64,000 nt of DNA from an uncultured Acidiferrobacteraceae bacterium (GCA_913009895.1 CAJVXY010000007.1:1-64000); one strand, 5' to 3'; positions 20,069 to 31,968 are shown, counted from the stretch's first letter. A program made the numbers and translations. The notes: generated by a model from the sequence alone, not told the origin.

Positions 20069-22168
20069 GTGGCACGTAAAACCCCAATTGAACGTTATCG
20101 CAATATCGGCATTATGGCCCATATTGACGCGGGTAAAACAACGACCACCGAGCGTGTTCTTTTCTATACCGGCGTTTCTCACAAGATTGGTGAAGTCCAT
20201 GATGGTGCGGCCACCATGGACTGGATGGAACAGGAGCAAGAACGCGGTATTACGATTACCTCAGCTGCCACCACCTGTTTCTGGAAAGGTATGGAGCAGC
20301 AATATGACGAGCATCGTATCAATATAATAGATACCCCTGGCCACGTTGACTTCACAATTGAAGTTGAACGTTCTTTACGTGTCCTTGACGGCTCGGTGGC
20401 TGTGTTTTGTGCAGTAGGCGGGGTTGAGCCACAATCCGAGACTGTTTGGCGTCAGGCCAACAAATATCATGTACCCCGCATGGCTTTCGTGAACAAAATG
20501 GATCGGGCCGGCGCAGATTTTCTGCGCGTCATTGAGCAGCTCAAGACCCGTCTCGGTGCGAATCCCGTGGCAATGCAATTAAACATTGGTGCCGAAGAGA
20601 ATTTTAAGGGCGTCATTGACCTGGTTAAAATGAAAGCCATCAACTGGAATGAGGACGATCTGGGCGTCAGTTTTGTTGAGGAAGATATCCCGGCCGACTT
20701 GTTAGACAAAGCTACCGAGTTGCACGAACAAATGGTCGAGGCGGCTGCCGAATCATCTGAAGTCTTGATGGACAAGTACCTGGAAGAGGGTGATCTCAGT
20801 CCTGAAGATATCAAGGCCGGTATTCGTATGCGTACCCTGGCTAATGAAATTATTCCTGTATTTTGTGGTTCCGCATTCAAGAACAAAGGTGTCCAGGCGA
20901 TGCTGGATGCGGTTGTTGACTACATGCCATCACCGACAGATGTGCCTGCCATTAAGGGCATTCTTGATGACAAGGACGAGACTGAGGGTGAGCGTAAATC
21001 ATCCGATGACGAGCCTTTTGCGGCCCTGGCATTCAAGATTGCCACCGACCCTTTTGTTGGTCAGCTGGTATTTTTCCGTGTTTATTCCGGTATCATGAAA
21101 TCAGGCGATACTATTTATAACCCGGTGCGTGGCAAAAAAGAGCGCATTGGCCGTATTTTGCAAATGCATGCCAATAGTCGTGAAGAAATTAAAGAGGTAC
21201 GTGCCGGTGATATAGCCGCCGCAGTTGGGATTAAAGATGTCACAACAGGCGATACCCTTTGTGCGCTTAGTGATATCATTACGCTGGAACGTATGGAGTT
21301 TCCGGAACCGGTTATTTCCCAGGCCGTAGAACCTAAAACAAAAGTTGACCAGGAAAAAATGGGTTTGGCTCTAGGCAGGTTGGCCCAGGAAGATCCGTCT
21401 TTTCACGTGCGCACTGATGAAGAATCCGGTCAGACCATTATCTCCGGTATGGGTGAATTACACCTGGATATTATTATAGATCGCATGAGACGTGAATTTG
21501 GTGTTGAAGCCAACGTCGGTGCGCCACAAGTGGCATACCGGGAGACGATTCGCAGCCCTATTGATATTGAACACAAGTACGTCAAACAGTCGGGTGGTCG
21601 AGGGCAATATGGCCATGTTTGTATTAAATTTGAACCACAAAAAGCAGGTGATGGCTTCGAATTTGTCGACAAGATCAAGGGCGGTGTTGTACCCAGGGAA
21701 TATATTCCGGCAGTCCAGAAAGGACTGATCGAGGCAATGGAGCGTGGTATTCGCGCCGGTTACCCGGTTGTCGATATTAAAGCTACGTTACATTTTGGCT
21801 CATACCATGATGTGGATTCATCTGAAAACGCATTTCGCATGGCCGCCATTATGGCTTTCAAGGAAGGTGCAGCCAAGGCTGATCCGGTGTTGCTCGAGCC
21901 GATTATGGCCGTTGAAGTTGTTACGCCTGAAGATTACATGGGCAGTGTCAATGGTGACTTGAGCTCAAGACGGGGCATCATTCTTGGTATGGATGATGCG
22001 CCTGCCGGCAAGATCATTCAGGCAGAAGTGCCATTGGCAGAAATGTTTGGTTATGCCACTTCCCTGAGATCGGCAACCCAGGGACGTGCAAACTATACAA
22101 TGGAATTTAAGAAGTATGCAGCAGCACCAAATAATGTTGCAGAAACCGTAATCAAGAAAGCAAGTTAA
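20069..22168 (+). CDS. fusA: Elongation factor G
   Basis: EF-G is the GTPase that drives translocation of tRNA and mRNA. The 699 residues show GTPase motifs [30 protein letters not shown] and NKMDRAGA, then the barrel domain and the tRNA-mimicking domain IV ([16 protein letters not shown]). Length and the GTG start are normal. It precedes the second tuf copy by 60 bases. Confidence 0.98.
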   Translation: MARKTPIERYRNIGIMAHIDAGKTTTTERVLFYTGVSHKIGEVHDGAATMDWMEQEQERGITITSAATTCFWKGMEQQYDEHRINIIDTPGHVDFTIEVERSLRVLDGSVAVFCAVGGVEPQSETVWRQANKYHVPRMAFVNKMDRAGADFLRVIEQLKTRLGANPVAMQLNIGAEENFKGVIDLVKMKAINWNEDDLGVSFVEEDIPADLLDKATELHEQMVEAAAESSEVLMDKYLEEGDLSPEDIKAGIRMRTLANEIIPVFCGSAFKNKGVQAMLDAVVDYMPSPTDVPAIKGILDDKDETEGERKSSDDEPFAALAFKIATDPFVGQLVFFRVYSGIMKSGDTIYNPVRGKKERIGRILQMHANSREEIKEVRAGDIAAAVGIKDVTTGDTLCALSDIITLERMEFPEPVISQAVEPKTKVDQEKMGLALGRLAQEDPSFHVRTDEESGQTIISGMGELHLDIIIDRMRREFGVEANVGAPQVAYRETIRSPIDIEHKYVKQSGGRGQYGHVCIKFEPQKAGDGFEFVDKIKGGVVPREYIPAVQKGLIEAMERGIRAGYPVVDIKATLHFGSYHDVDSSENAFRMAAIMAFKEGAAKADPVLLEPIMAVEVVTPEDYMGSVNGDLSSRRGIILGMDDAPAGKIIQAEVPLAEMFGYATSLRSATQGRANYTMEFKKYAAAPNNVAETVIKKAS

Positions 22169-22215
22169 ATTTATTAAGCAATATTTATTAACTAATTAAT
22201 ATAAGAAATTAGAGA

Positions 22216-23433
22216 AGAGGCACCCACGATGTCCAAGGAAAAATACGAACGCAACAAACCCCACTGTAACGTGGGCACCATCGGTCACGTCGATCATGGT
22301 AAAACGACTTTAACCGCTGCCCTGACCAAGGTCCTGGGCGAGAAACATGGCGGTGAGTTCAAGGACTATGCCGACATCGATAATGCCCCGGAAGAGCGGG
22401 AACGTGGTATTACCATTGCCACCGCCCACGTGGAGTATGAAACCGAGAACCGTCATTACGCCCACGTGGATTGCCCGGGCCATGCGGATTACGTCAAGAA
22501 CATGATCACCGGTGCTGCCCAGATGGATGGCGCTATTTTAGTGGTCTCGGCCGCCGATGGCCCCATGCCCCAGACTCGCGAGCATATCCTGCTGGCCCGT
22601 CAGGTCGGCGTCCCTTATATCGTGGTTTACCTGAATAAAGCCGACCAGGTCGATGATGCTGAATTATTAGAACTGGTGGAAATGGAAGTACGGGAATTAC
22701 TCGATGCCTATGATTTCCCGGGTGATGACACCCCGATTATTATCGGCTCTGCCTTAAAGGCCCTGGAAGGGGATAAAAGTGATATTGGTGAGGCCAGTAT
22801 TCTCAAATTAGCCGAAGCCGTTGACTCTTATATCCCACAACCGGAACGCGCCATTGATGGCGACTTCCTGATGCCCGTCGAAGACGTGTTCTCTATCTCC
22901 GGTCGCGGCACCGTGGTCACCGGTCGGATTGAGCGTGGCATTGTCAAAGTCGGGGATGATATCGAGATTATCGGCATTAAAGATACCGCCACCACCACCT
23001 GTACCGGCGTGGAAATGTTCAGAAAACTGCTCGACGAAGGTCAGGCAGGGGACAATGTCGGCATTCTCCTAAGGGGCACCAAACGGGAAGAAGTCGAACG
23101 TGGCCAGGTCCTGGCCAAACCGGGTTCCATTACCCCCCATACCCATTTCGAAGCCGAGGTCTATATCCTGAGCAAAGAAGAAGGGGGCCGTCATACGCCT
23201 TTTTTCAGTAACTACCGACCCCAGTTTTACTTCCGTACCACGGACGTCACCGGTGCCGTTGAATTACCTTCTGGCACAGAAATGGTGATGCCCGGTGACA
23301 ATATTAAAATGACGGTCAAACTCATTGCCCCCATCGCCATGGAAGATGGCCTGCGCTTCGCGATTCGTGAAGGCGGTCGTACCGTGGGTGCCGGTGTGGT
23401 GGCGAAGATAATAGAGTAAGGATTGAATAGCAG
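22216..23433. repeat. 1.2 kb direct repeat, copy 2 (tuf)
   Basis: This block matches 5679-6896 at a constant offset of 16,537 bases, from 13 bases before the start codon to 14 bases after the stop codon. The flanks differ at once on both sides. Confidence 0.9.
22229..23419 (+). CDS. tuf: Elongation factor Tu (second copy)
   Basis: The protein is identical over all 396 residues to that encoded at 5692-6882, with the same GTPase motifs. Its place after fusA makes it the tufA-type copy of the str operon. Its transcript probably continues into rpsJ, whose start lies 20 bases past the stop codon. Confidence 0.98.
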   Translation: MSKEKYERNKPHCNVGTIGHVDHGKTTLTAALTKVLGEKHGGEFKDYADIDNAPEERERGITIATAHVEYETENRHYAHVDCPGHADYVKNMITGAAQMDGAILVVSAADGPMPQTREHILLARQVGVPYIVVYLNKADQVDDAELLELVEMEVRELLDAYDFPGDDTPIIIGSALKALEGDKSDIGEASILKLAEAVDSYIPQPERAIDGDFLMPVEDVFSISGRGTVVTGRIERGIVKVGDDIEIIGIKDTATTTCTGVEMFRKLLDEGQAGDNVGILLRGTKREEVERGQVLAKPGSITPHTHFEAEVYILSKEEGGRHTPFFSNYRPQFYFRTTDVTGAVELPSGTEMVMPGDNIKMTVKLIAPIAMEDGLRFAIREGGRTVGAGVVAKIIE

Positions 23434-23439
23434 GGTAAA

Positions 23440-23760
23440 ATGATGGCAGTAACAAACCAGAAAATTCGTATTCGTTTAAAGGCTTATGATCATAGGCTGA
23501 TTGATCGGTCTGCGACTGAAATTGTTGAAACGGCAAAACGTACCGGTGCAATGGTAAAGGGACCGATCCCGTTACCCACCAAGATTGAACGTTTTACCTT
23601 GTTGCGGTCACCCCATGTGAATAAAGATGCGCGCGACCAGTTCGAGATTCGCACGCACAAACGCATTATGGATATTGTTGAGCCGACAGAAAAAACTGTT
23701 GATGCATTGATGAAGCTGGATTTGGCAGCTGGCGTTGATGTGGAAATTAAACTGGGTTAA
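23440..23760 (+). CDS. rpsJ: 30S ribosomal protein S10
   Basis: S10 is a 30S head protein and the NusB/NusG partner in antitermination. The product (105-106 residues, ATG 23440 or 23443) shows [17 protein letters not shown] and the KGPIPLPTK loop. It begins only 20 bases after tuf, and 7 of those still belong to the tuf repeat, so the long L4-responsive leader known in E. coli is absent. Confidence 0.97.
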   Translation: MMAVTNQKIRIRLKAYDHRLIDRSATEIVETAKRTGAMVKGPIPLPTKIERFTLLRSPHVNKDARDQFEIRTHKRIMDIVEPTEKTVDALMKLDLAAGVDVEIKLG

Positions 23761-23766
23761 TGACAG

Positions 23767-24450
23767 ATGGCTTTAGCTAACACATTAGGATTAATAGGGC
23801 GCAAGATCGGCATGACCCGTGTTTATGCTGATGATGGCGCTGCTGTGCCGGTAACTGTACTCGAAGTTGCCGCTAATCGTATTACACAAGTAAAAGATAT
23901 AGACAATGACGGTTACCGTGCCGTCCAGGTCACAGTTGGTGAACGACGACCGAGTCGTGTCACCAGGGCAATGGCGGGTCATTTTGCCAAGGCTAGTGTA
24001 ACCCCGGGCCATAATACCTGGGAGTTTCGACTCGGTACTGCCGATACAGAAGAATTGACTGCCGGCAGTGAGCTCAAGGTAAACAGGTTTAACGTTGGCC
24101 AGATGGTTGATGTGCAAGGAACCAGCATCGGTAAAGGTTTTGCCGGTGTCATGAAAAGACACGGGTTTAAAGGGGGTCGCAAGACTCATGGTTGTTCATT
24201 GTCCCACCGGGCACCAGGCTCTATTGGCCAGAACCAGACACCAGGCCGTGTATTTCCTGGTAAAAAAATGGCCGGCCAAATGGGCAACGTTATTCGTACC
24301 CAACAAAACCTGGAAGTTATCCGGATTGATGAAGAAAAGAATTTAATGCTGGTGAAAGGATCTATACCTGGCCCCAGGGGTGCAGATGTTTTTATTCGTC
24401 CTTCACAAAAAGCAAAACCAGTTACAGCAAATAAAAAGGCCGAAGGTTAA
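23767..24450 (+). CDS. rplC: 50S ribosomal protein L3
   Basis: L3 nucleates 50S assembly and reaches the peptidyl transferase centre. The 227-residue protein has [13 protein letters not shown] at the start and the conserved loop [40 protein letters not shown]. It is somewhat longer than the E. coli protein because of a Lys-rich C-terminal tail. Confidence 0.97.
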   Translation: MALANTLGLIGRKIGMTRVYADDGAAVPVTVLEVAANRITQVKDIDNDGYRAVQVTVGERRPSRVTRAMAGHFAKASVTPGHNTWEFRLGTADTEELTAGSELKVNRFNVGQMVDVQGTSIGKGFAGVMKRHGFKGGRKTHGCSLSHRAPGSIGQNQTPGRVFPGKKMAGQMGNVIRTQQNLEVIRIDEEKNLMLVKGSIPGPRGADVFIRPSQKAKPVTANKKAEG

Positions 24451-24453
24451 GCA

Positions 24454-25071
24454 ATGAAACTTAGCGTTATTGATAAATCAGGCAAGGCCAAATCAGAGGT
24501 CGAGGTTTCTGACGCTATTTTTGCGGCAAAATTTAATGAATCGCTGATTCACCAGTTGGTGGTAGCCAGTCATGCAGCTCGCCGCCAGGGTACACGGGCA
24601 CAGAAAAATCGTGCTGCCGTCAGTGGCGGCGGTGCCAAGCCCTTTGCCCAAAAAGGAACAGGACGGGCACGAGCTGGTACAATCCGCAGTCCAATCTGGC
24701 GTGGTGGCGGCAAGGTTTTCCCGTCACAGACAGCAAATTTTACCCAGAAGCTTAACAAGAAAATGAGACGTGCCGGTTTACGTTCGATCTTTGGCGAACT
24801 GGTACGCCAGGAACGATTAATTGCCATTGAAGATTTCAAGATTGATGCCCCAAAGACAAAAAATTTGGCCGAGAAGTTAGCTAAATTGAATGCCGGAGAT
24901 GCGCTGATTCTGGTCGATAGTCTCGACACGAATTTGTCATTATCTGCTCGCAACATACCGCATATCGGTGTTTGCACGATTGATGAGCTGGATCCGGTCA
25001 GCCTGATTGGATATGAAAAAGTCCTGATCACAAAAGAGGCAATCAAAAAATGCGAGGAGTTACTGGCATGA
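24454..25071 (+). CDS. rplD: 50S ribosomal protein L4
   Basis: L4 lines the peptide exit tunnel. The 205 residues include the extended loop with GGGAKPFAQKGTGRARAGT and GGGKVFPSQ. The stop codon overlaps the start of rplW (ATGA), implying translational coupling. Confidence 0.97.
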   Translation: MKLSVIDKSGKAKSEVEVSDAIFAAKFNESLIHQLVVASHAARRQGTRAQKNRAAVSGGGAKPFAQKGTGRARAGTIRSPIWRGGGKVFPSQTANFTQKLNKKMRRAGLRSIFGELVRQERLIAIEDFKIDAPKTKNLAEKLAKLNAGDALILVDSLDTNLSLSARNIPHIGVCTIDELDPVSLIGYEKVLITKEAIKKCEELLA

Positions 25072-25361
25072 GAGATGATCGCCTGTATCAAGTGCTGATA
25101 GCACCGCGTATTACTGAAAAAACAACGGATATTGCCGAGAAACACGGGCAGTACGTTTTCCGTGTCCAGGAAGCTGCAACCAAGCCGATGATCAAGGCAG
25201 CGGTTGAGAAAATTTTCAGTGTCAATGTTATGTCTGTGCAGGTTTTGAACGTGCGCGGCAAAATGAAGTACGGTAAACACCCAGGAAAACGTGCGAACTG
25301 GAAAAAAGCATTTGTTCGACTCCAGTCAGGTCAGGAAATTGATTTCCTGGGTGTGAAATAA
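25068..25361 (+). CDS. rplW: 50S ribosomal protein L23
   Basis: L23 lies at the tunnel exit and docks trigger factor and SRP. The ATG at 25068 starts RDDRLYQVLIAPRITEKT and is preceded by GAGGAG. An open frame beginning at 25050 lies inside rplD and is not the real start. The 97-residue product ends with the conserved WKKAFVRLQSGQEIDF. Confidence 0.97.
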   Translation: MRDDRLYQVLIAPRITEKTTDIAEKHGQYVFRVQEAATKPMIKAAVEKIFSVNVMSVQVLNVRGKMKYGKHPGKRANWKKAFVRLQSGQEIDFLGVK

Positions 25362-25379
25362 GCGTAGAGGATTACAGAG

Positions 25380-26207
25380 ATGCCAATCATAAAAGCCAAA
25401 CCTACTTCAGCCGGTCGTCGTGCCCTGGTTAAAGTTGTGCATCCGCATCTCCATAAGGGAAAACCTTATGAACCTTTGCTTGAGCCACAATCAAAAACAG
25501 CCGGTCGTAATAACCACGGTCGAATTACTGTTCGTCATCGTGGCGGCGGCCATAAGCAACACTATCGCGTTATTGATTTTAAACGTGACAAGGACGGTAT
25601 CCCCGGCACAGTTGAACGCATTGAATATGATCCAAACAGGAGCGCCCATATTGCACTGGTATTATATAAGGATGGCGAGCGTCGTTATATTATTGCCCCG
25701 AAGGGTTTGCAAAATGGTGATGTAGTAGTGTCTGGTGCTGACTCGGCAATCAAGACAGGCAATACCTTACCCATCAGAAAAATTCCAGTGGGCAGCACAA
25801 TTCATTGTATTGAAATGAAACCTGGTAAAGGCGCACAAATTGGTCGATCTGCTGGCGCGTCAATACAACTGGTCGCGCGTGAAGGCAGTTACGCCCAGTT
25901 ACGGTTACGATCTGGCGAGGTGAGACAAATTCATATTGACTGCCGGGCAACAATTGGTGAGGTCAGTAACTCTGAACATTCACTTCGTAAATTAGGCAAA
26001 GCCGGCGCCAAAAGATGGCGTGGCATTCGACCCACGGTTCGAGGTGTTGCAATGAACCCGGTGGACCATCCCCATGGTGGTGGTGAAGGCCGTACATCTG
26101 GTGGCCGTCATCCTGTATCACCTTGGGGTACACCAACCAAGGGATACAAAACCCGATCAAACAAACGTACAGACAAAATGATTGTCCGTCGTCGCAAGAA
26201 GAAATAG
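25380..26207 (+). CDS. rplB: 50S ribosomal protein L2
   Basis: L2 bridges the subunits near the peptidyl transferase centre. The 275 residues contain [38 protein letters not shown] with the conserved His, and the basic tail [13 protein letters not shown]. The length is normal. Confidence 0.98.
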   Translation: MPIIKAKPTSAGRRALVKVVHPHLHKGKPYEPLLEPQSKTAGRNNHGRITVRHRGGGHKQHYRVIDFKRDKDGIPGTVERIEYDPNRSAHIALVLYKDGERRYIIAPKGLQNGDVVVSGADSAIKTGNTLPIRKIPVGSTIHCIEMKPGKGAQIGRSAGASIQLVAREGSYAQLRLRSGEVRQIHIDCRATIGEVSNSEHSLRKLGKAGAKRWRGIRPTVRGVAMNPVDHPHGGGEGRTSGGRHPVSPWGTPTKGYKTRSNKRTDKMIVRRRKKK

Positions 26208-26218
26208 AGGTAATTATT

Positions 26219-26488
26219 GTGCCACGTTCAGTATACAAAGGACCTTTTATTGATCACCACTTGATGGTGAAGGTTGAAAAGGCGCAATCTGAAGGCAGTA
26301 AAAAGCCGGTCAAGACCTGGTCACGCCGGTCAATGATATTGCCAGATTTTATTGGTTTGACGATCGCAGTTCATAACGGTCGTCAACATGTGCCGATTCT
26401 GATTAACGAGAATATGGTGGGACACAAGTTGGGTGAGTTTGTACCTACTCGCACATTTAGAGGCCATACTGGCGACAAGAAGAGTTGA
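26219..26488 (+). CDS. rpsS: 30S ribosomal protein S19
   Basis: S19 contacts 16S rRNA and S13 in the 30S head. Translation starts at GTG 26219 ([15 protein letters not shown]), with GAGG just upstream. A longer frame from 26123 lies inside rplB and is spurious. The product is 89 residues with [15 protein letters not shown]. Confidence 0.97.
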   Translation: MPRSVYKGPFIDHHLMVKVEKAQSEGSKKPVKTWSRRSMILPDFIGLTIAVHNGRQHVPILINENMVGHKLGEFVPTRTFRGHTGDKKS

Positions 26489-26506
26489 AGGTTTTAGGAC
26501 ACTGAC

Positions 26507-26851
26507 ATGAACGCAACAGCTATTGCAAAAACAATTCGTTTATCTGCCCAAAAAGGCAGATTGGTTGCCGATCAGGTTCGTGGCCTGAATGTTGCCAAGG
26601 CGCTGGAACTCTTGCAGTTCAGTGATAAAAAAGCCGCGTTGCCAATTCGGAAAGTCCTGGAGTCAGCAATTGCAAATGCTGAACATAATGAAGGCGCAGA
26701 TGTTGATGAACTGCGTATTGAAAGCATATTTGTAGATGAAGGCCCCACACTAAAACGCTGGCGTGCACGTGCTAAAGGTCGGGGCGCAAAAATTTTGAAA
26801 CGTACCAGTCATATTAAAGTGACGGTAGGCGACAGCAAGGGAGTCAAATAA
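26507..26851 (+). CDS. rplV: 50S ribosomal protein L22
   Basis: L22 extends into the exit tunnel beside L4. The 114-residue protein contains [16 protein letters not shown] and the tunnel hairpin [20 protein letters not shown]. The stop codon shares one base with the ATG of rpsC. Confidence 0.97.
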   Translation: MNATAIAKTIRLSAQKGRLVADQVRGLNVAKALELLQFSDKKAALPIRKVLESAIANAEHNEGADVDELRIESIFVDEGPTLKRWRARAKGRGAKILKRTSHIKVTVGDSKGVK

Positions 26852-27531
26852 TGGGCCAGAAAGTACACCCAATTGGTATGCGCCTGGGAATTATCCGGGA
26901 CTGGACATCCAGGTGGTACTCCAATAGTCGTAATTTTGCGGATACGCTGACAACAGATTTAAAGGTGCGTGATTTTCTGAAAGCCAAGCTTAAACACGCT
27001 GCTGTAAGCAAAGTAATTATAGAGCGCCCGGCACAGAGTATGAATATTACAATTCACACTGCCAGACCTGGTATTGTTATTGGTAAAAAGGGCGAAGACA
27101 TTGAACGGTTACGGCAGGAAGTTAGCAAAATGGCTGGTTTGCCGGTGCATTTGTCGGTGGAAGAAATTAGAAAACCTGAGCTGGATGCGCAGTTGGTTGC
27201 AGAAAATATTGCCCAACAACTGGAAAAACGTATTATGTTCCGGCGCGCCATGAAACGTGCCGTGACCAGTGCCATGCGTTTGCGTGCCGAAGGCGTCAAG
27301 ATAATGCTGGGTGGTCGATTGAATGGCGCCGAGATTGCGCGTTCTGAATGGTACCGTGAAGGTCGCGTGCCATTGCACACATTACGTGCCGATATAGATT
27401 ATGGTTTTGCGGAAGCACTCACTACCTATGGCATCATTGGTATCAAGGTCTGGATTTTCAAGGGAGAAATCATCGACCAGGATGAATCGGTAGCAGCAAA
27501 GGCCGACGTTGCCAAAAAAGCAACGGCCTGA
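26851..27531 (+). CDS. rpsC: 30S ribosomal protein S3
   Basis: S3 forms part of the mRNA entry and helicase site. The 226 residues start [13 protein letters not shown], contain a KH domain with [15 protein letters not shown], and end with [14 protein letters not shown] plus a short Ala/Lys tail. It overlaps rplV by one base. Confidence 0.98.
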   Translation: MGQKVHPIGMRLGIIRDWTSRWYSNSRNFADTLTTDLKVRDFLKAKLKHAAVSKVIIERPAQSMNITIHTARPGIVIGKKGEDIERLRQEVSKMAGLPVHLSVEEIRKPELDAQLVAENIAQQLEKRIMFRRAMKRAVTSAMRLRAEGVKIMLGGRLNGAEIARSEWYREGRVPLHTLRADIDYGFAEALTTYGIIGIKVWIFKGEIIDQDESVAAKADVAKKATA

Positions 27532-27546
27532 TTGAGGAATAGTTAA

Positions 27547-27963
27547 ATGTTACAACCAAAACGTACCAAGTTTCGCAAAATGCATAAAGGCCGTAATCGC
27601 GGTCTGGCACAGCGTGGCAGTAAAGTGAGCTTTGGTGAGTTTGGCCTGAAAGCGACAACACGTGGCCGTGTTACCGCACGCCAGATTGAAGCCAGCAGGC
27701 GCGCCATTACTCGCCATATTAAGCGTGGCGGACGAGTCTGGATTCGCATGTTTCCTGACAAGCCTATTTCCAAGAAACCATTGGAAGTACGTATGGGTAA
27801 AGGAAAAGGCAATCCGGAATACTGGGTTGCGCTGGTTCAGCCAGGTTCAGTGTTATTTGAAATGGAAGGTGTGGCAGAAGATCTGGCCAGGGAAGCATTC
27901 CAGCTGGGTGCTGCAAAACTTCCTGTACGCACCACGTTTGTTAGCAGGCAGGTAGGACAATGA
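27547..27963 (+). CDS. rplP: 50S ribosomal protein L16
   Basis: L16 binds the A-site region of 23S rRNA. The 138-residue protein starts [18 protein letters not shown] and carries [16 protein letters not shown] and [14 protein letters not shown]. The stop overlaps the ATG of rpmC. Confidence 0.98.
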   Translation: MLQPKRTKFRKMHKGRNRGLAQRGSKVSFGEFGLKATTRGRVTARQIEASRRAITRHIKRGGRVWIRMFPDKPISKKPLEVRMGKGKGNPEYWVALVQPGSVLFEMEGVAEDLAREAFQLGAAKLPVRTTFVSRQVGQ

Positions 27964-28172
27964 AGGTGAGTGAATTACGAAATCTGGATTCAAAGACACT
28001 CCAGCAAGAGCTGGAAGGTTTATCTAAAGAGCAGTTTAATTTGCGTATGCAGACAGCGACACAGCAGCTGGCAAACACAGCGCAATTAACCAAGGTCAGA
28101 AAAGATATTGCACGGGTTAAAACAGTTATGAATGAATTGATTACAGGATTGAAAGCAGGTAAGGCAGAATGA
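27960..28172 (+). CDS. rpmC: 50S ribosomal protein L29
   Basis: L29 is a small helical protein near the tunnel exit. The 70 residues read as [17 protein letters not shown] and [18 protein letters not shown], a family hallmark. ATGA overlaps tie it to rplP upstream and rpsQ downstream. Confidence 0.97.
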   Translation: MKVSELRNLDSKTLQQELEGLSKEQFNLRMQTATQQLANTAQLTKVRKDIARVKTVMNELITGLKAGKAE

Positions 28173-28435
28173 GTGAGCAGGCAAAAACTGCACGTTCTGA
28201 GACTGGCAGAGTAGTAAGCAGTAAAGCGGAAAAGACAATCACCGTGAAGATTGATAGACGGGTGAAACATCCACTTTATGGAAAGTTTATTAGTCGCACC
28301 ACCAAACTACATGCCCATGACGACAAAAATGAGTGTGACGAAGGTGATTTGGTATTAATTGAAGAATGTCGACCTCTCTCTAAATTAAAGAGCTGGCGAC
28401 TGGTTAAAGTACTTGAAAAAGCCGTAAAGGTTTAA
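28169..28435 (+). CDS. rpsQ: 30S ribosomal protein S17
   Basis: S17 is an early-binding 16S rRNA protein with an OB fold. The 88 residues contain [30 protein letters not shown] and the [15 protein letters not shown] signature. It closes the S10 operon. Confidence 0.97.
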   Translation: MSEQAKTARSETGRVVSSKAEKTITVKIDRRVKHPLYGKFISRTTKLHAHDDKNECDEGDLVLIEECRPLSKLKSWRLVKVLEKAVKV

Positions 28436-28475
28436 ATCAGGTTATTTGTTAAAGAATTTTTTGGAGTAGTAGAAA

Positions 28476-28844
28476 ATGATTCAGATGCAGAGTGTATTGT
28501 CAGTTGCTGACAATAGCGGAGCAAAGAGAATTCAGTGCATTAAAGTACTGGGTGGCTCTAAACGCCGTTATGCCGGTATTGGCGATGTCATCAAGGTCAG
28601 TATCAAGGAAGCTATTCCACGTGGACGTGTAAAAAAAGGTGATGTTTACAATGCAGTTATTGTCCGCACCGCCAAAGGCGTTCGCCGTAGTGATGGTTCT
28701 GTTATACGTTTCGACAGCAATGCCGCTGTTCTGTTAAATCCCCAGAACCAGCCCATTGGTACTCGAATATTTGGGCCTGTTACACGGGAATTGCGTACCG
28801 AAAATTTTATGAAAATTATTTCTTTGGCACCGGAAGTATTGTAA
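28476..28844 (+). CDS. rplN: 50S ribosomal protein L14
   Basis: L14 lies on the subunit interface and is the docking site of RsfS. The 122 residues start [20 protein letters not shown] and include [20 protein letters not shown]. It opens the spc gene group, 40 bases after rpsQ, with no terminator between. Confidence 0.98.
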   Translation: MIQMQSVLSVADNSGAKRIQCIKVLGGSKRRYAGIGDVIKVSIKEAIPRGRVKKGDVYNAVIVRTAKGVRRSDGSVIRFDSNAAVLLNPQNQPIGTRIFGPVTRELRTENFMKIISLAPEVL

Positions 28845-28853
28845 GGGTCTATC

Positions 28854-29171
28854 ATGCGAAAGATTAAAAAAGGTGACAAGGTTATCGTCCTTACTGGTAA
28901 GGATAAAGGTCGTGAAGGCACTGTTTTACAGGTTAAGCCTAACGAACGTGTTTTGGTTGAAGGCATCAATATGATAAAAAAACACGTCAAGCCAAATCCA
29001 AATAAGAGTGAAACCGGCGGTATTATTGATAAGGAAGCAGCATTGCATATTTCAAATATTGCACTGGTGAATCCTGCTACTGGCAAAGCAGATCGGGTTG
29101 GAATCAAAACCCTCGAGGATAACACCAGGGTTCGTTTTTTTAAGAGCGATGGCGAGTCAGTAGACGCCTAG
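28854..29171 (+). CDS. rplX: 50S ribosomal protein L24
   Basis: L24 starts 50S assembly. The 105-residue protein has the KOW motif [20 protein letters not shown] and the [20 protein letters not shown] segment. A Glu/Ser-containing tail follows. In E. coli S8 represses this operon at the rplX-rplE junction; the 64-base gap here could hold such a site. Confidence 0.97.
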   Translation: MRKIKKGDKVIVLTGKDKGREGTVLQVKPNERVLVEGINMIKKHVKPNPNKSETGGIIDKEAALHISNIALVNPATGKADRVGIKTLEDNTRVRFFKSDGESVDA

Positions 29172-29235
29172 AATTAATAGAACCCGGTATTTACAGTACA
29201 TATATATAGTTTAAGGATATTTCAGGATCGGCAAA

Positions 29236-29775
29236 ATGAGCAGGTTACAGGAAACATACAAAAAAGAGATCGTTCCGGCACTCCAGAAAAAGCTGGGTGT
29301 AAAGAGCGTAATGGAAGTGCCAGCAATCACCAAGATCACCATAAATATGGGTGTCGGTGAAGCCATGTCCGACAAGAAACTAATTGATCATGCGGTCAGC
29401 GATATGATTAAACTTGCCGGTCAAAAACCGGTAGTGACATTGGCCAGAAAGTCTGTAGCGGCTTTTAAGGTTAGAGAAGGCTGGCCAATTGGTTGTAAGG
29501 TTACTTTGCGCCGGGAACGTATGTACGAATTTTTTGATCGACTGGTCAGTATTGCGATTCCAAGAATTCGGGATTTTCGTGGCTTGCCAGCCAAGTCTTT
29601 TGATGGCCGCGGCAACTATACGATGGGCGTAAAAGAGCAAATCATATTTCCCGAAATCGATTATGATAAAATTGACCGAATCCGGGGCATGGATATTGTT
29701 ATTACTACCAGCGCCAAGACCGACGATGAAGGCAGGGCCTTGTTGCAGGCGTTTAATTTTCCGATCAGGAGCTAA
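29236..29775 (+). CDS. rplE: 50S ribosomal protein L5
   Basis: L5 binds 5S rRNA and contacts the P-site tRNA. The 179 residues include [32 protein letters not shown] and the [10 protein letters not shown] loop. Length equals the E. coli protein. Confidence 0.98.
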   Translation: MSRLQETYKKEIVPALQKKLGVKSVMEVPAITKITINMGVGEAMSDKKLIDHAVSDMIKLAGQKPVVTLARKSVAAFKVREGWPIGCKVTLRRERMYEFFDRLVSIAIPRIRDFRGLPAKSFDGRGNYTMGVKEQIIFPEIDYDKIDRIRGMDIVITTSAKTDDEGRALLQAFNFPIRS

Positions 29776-29781
29776 AAGAAG

Positions 29782-30087
29782 ATGGCAAAAAAATCCATGG
29801 TAGCACGTGATAAAAAACGCGAGGCAATTGTTGCCAAGTATGCGGAGAAAAGAAGCGCGCTTAAAAAATTGATATTTACAAAAACCACCTCTGATGACGA
29901 GCGTTTTGCTGCTGTGATTGCATTACAAAAAATGCCACGCAATGCCAGCCCATGCAGGGTCAGGAACCGTTGTCGAATAACCGGTCGTCCCCGTGGTTAT
30001 TATCGAAAATTTGGTTTATCACGCAACAGGTTAAGAGAAGTGATGAACCGTGGTGAAGTGCCAGGTGTCGTTAAGGCAAGCTGGTAA
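29782..30087 (+). CDS. rpsN: 30S ribosomal protein S14
   Basis: S14 is a 30S head protein. The 101 residues are the long, zinc-free form: the usual CxxC pairs are missing, and the C-terminal half reads [20 protein letters not shown] then [11 protein letters not shown]. It follows rplE by six bases. Confidence 0.97.
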   Translation: MAKKSMVARDKKREAIVAKYAEKRSALKKLIFTKTTSDDERFAAVIALQKMPRNASPCRVRNRCRITGRPRGYYRKFGLSRNRLREVMNRGEVPGVVKASW

Positions 30088-30134
30088 TTTAGTTAAATAC
30101 AGAGACTGTACAGGATTAAAGCGAGAAAATTGTT

Positions 30135-30527
30135 ATGATGACCGATCCAATAGCTGACCTATTAACACGCATCCGTAATGCCCAAAAGGCAGATAAGGTA
30201 AGCGTGCAAATGCCTGGTTCACGTACCAAGTCGTCAATTGCCAATGTTTTGAAAAGCGAAGGTTACATTAAAGACTTTGCAGAGAAAAATGTTGAAGGTA
30301 AGCCGGTTTTGAGTGTCGAGCTTAAGTACTATAATGGCGAACCTGTTATTACAACTTTACAAAGAGTAAGCAAACCTGGTCGTCGCCAGTATAACGGTAA
30401 AGACTCACTGCCTCGTGTAGCTGGTGGCCTGGGTGTAGCAATTATTTCTACATCAAAGGGTGTTATGTCTGATCGCGAAGCCCGTGCTGCGGGTATCGGT
30501 GGCGAAATCCTGTGTGTGGTTTCCTGA
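30135..30527 (+). CDS. rpsH: 30S ribosomal protein S8
   Basis: S8 organises the central domain of 16S rRNA and represses spc translation in E. coli. The 130-residue product starts [16 protein letters not shown] (ATG 30135 or 30138) and ends with the conserved [19 protein letters not shown] segment. Confidence 0.97.
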   Translation: MMTDPIADLLTRIRNAQKADKVSVQMPGSRTKSSIANVLKSEGYIKDFAEKNVEGKPVLSVELKYYNGEPVITTLQRVSKPGRRQYNGKDSLPRVAGGLGVAIISTSKGVMSDREARAAGIGGEILCVVS

Positions 30528-30539
30528 TAGGGTAAAACG

Positions 30540-31073
30540 ATGTCAAGAATTGCAAATAATCCTGTCACACTCCCGTCCGGTGTTGAGTTTAACATTGCCG
30601 GGGGTATTGCCAGTGTCAAAGGTCCCAAGGGTGAAATTTCTCACAAGGTTCATGAGTTGGTCGAAGTAAAAAAAGACGATAATACCTTGAAATTTTCAGC
30701 CAAAGACGAATCTACCAGTGCCAAGGCGCTGTCAGGTACAACCCGGGCAATACTCAATAATATGGTCACCGGTGTTAATACAGGTTTCGAAAAGAAGCTG
30801 ACAATTATTGGTGTTGGTTACCGTGCGGCAGTACAGGGAAAGAGCCTGAATTTAACACTGGGTTTTTCACACCCGGTCAATTACCCGATCCCGGCTGGTA
30901 TTACTATTGAAACACCGAGCCAAACTGAGGTAGTCGTGAAAGGTATAGACAAGCAACGTGTTGGTCAGGTTGCTTCTGAAATTCGCGCTTATCGACCACC
31001 TGAGCCTTATAAAGGCAAGGGCGTGCGATACACAGACGAACACGTGGTTCGCAAAGAAGCGAAGAAAAAATAG
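30540..31073 (+). CDS. rplF: 50S ribosomal protein L6
   Basis: L6 lies near the sarcin-ricin loop. The 177 residues form two similar domains; the second holds [24 protein letters not shown] and the end [16 protein letters not shown]. The length is normal. Confidence 0.98.
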   Translation: MSRIANNPVTLPSGVEFNIAGGIASVKGPKGEISHKVHELVEVKKDDNTLKFSAKDESTSAKALSGTTRAILNNMVTGVNTGFEKKLTIIGVGYRAAVQGKSLNLTLGFSHPVNYPIPAGITIETPSQTEVVVKGIDKQRVGQVASEIRAYRPPEPYKGKGVRYTDEHVVRKEAKKK

Positions 31074-31082
31074 GGCATAGAT

Positions 31083-31442
31083 ATGGCAATTAGTAAATTA
31101 CAACGTCGCAAGCGTCGCGCAGGATCAATCCGCCGTCGTATCAGCGAGCTGGGCGGTAATCGTTTGAGCGTATTTCGTACTCCCAGGCATATTTATGCGC
31201 AGGTGTTTGATGAAACAGGTAGTCGTGTGCTGGCTAGCGCTTCAACACTGGAAGCGGGTGTCAAACAAGGCATCAAGACTGGTGGTAATTCCGAGGCTGC
31301 TGCTGTGGTCGGCAAACTGATTGCCGAAAAAGCAAAAGCAGCTGGTGTGACAAGAGTGGCATTTGATCGCTCTGGTTTTTCTTATCATGGCAGGATCAAA
31401 GCACTGGCAGAAGCTGCCAGAGAAAGCGGACTAGAGTTCTAG
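31083..31442 (+). CDS. rplR: 50S ribosomal protein L18
   Basis: L18 binds 5S rRNA with L5. The 119-residue protein has a basic N-terminus, [20 protein letters not shown] in the core and the C-terminal [21 protein letters not shown] signature. Confidence 0.98.
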   Translation: MAISKLQRRKRRAGSIRRRISELGGNRLSVFRTPRHIYAQVFDETGSRVLASASTLEAGVKQGIKTGGNSEAAAVVGKLIAEKAKAAGVTRVAFDRSGFSYHGRIKALAEAARESGLEF

Positions 31443-31467
31443 TTCCCGATAATGAGGCATATATATA

Positions 31468-31968
31468 GTGGCAATGCAAAACGATAGTCGTTCTGACAAT
31501 TTAATGGAGAAACTGGTTAGCGTACGCCGGGTAGCCAAAGTGGTTAAAGGTGGTCGCCAATTCGGTTTCAGTGCACTGACAGTTGTTGGTGATGGTAATG
31601 GCAAGGTCGGTATTGGTCGCGGAAAAGCGCGCGAAGTACCCATTGCCGTTCAAAAAGCAATGGAAAGTGCGCGCAAGAATATGGTCACTATCGATTTGAA
31701 GGGCGTGACACTTCACCACGGCACGACCGCTCGCCATGGCGCAGCAAAAGTCATTATGCGTCCGGCCTCTGAAGGCACAGGTATTATTGCTGGTGGTGCC
31801 ATGCGGGCAGTGCTGGAAGCCGTCGGGGTCCACGATGTATTGGCCAAGTGCATTGGCTCTCGTAATCCGGTGAACGTTGTACGCGCAACATTAAACGGTT
31901 TAATGGGTATTCATAATCCTACCCAGGTATTGGCCAAGCGCGGCAAGAAACTCCAGGATATTACATAA
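31468..31968 (+). CDS. rpsE: 30S ribosomal protein S5
   Basis: S5 helps form the mRNA entry site and affects accuracy. The 166 residues contain [20 protein letters not shown] and [14 protein letters not shown], then [15 protein letters not shown]. Translation starts at GTG. Confidence 0.98.
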   Translation: MAMQNDSRSDNLMEKLVSVRRVAKVVKGGRQFGFSALTVVGDGNGKVGIGRGKAREVPIAVQKAMESARKNMVTIDLKGVTLHHGTTARHGAAKVIMRPASEGTGIIAGGAMRAVLEAVGVHDVLAKCIGSRNPVNVVRATLNGLMGIHNPTQVLAKRGKKLQDIT

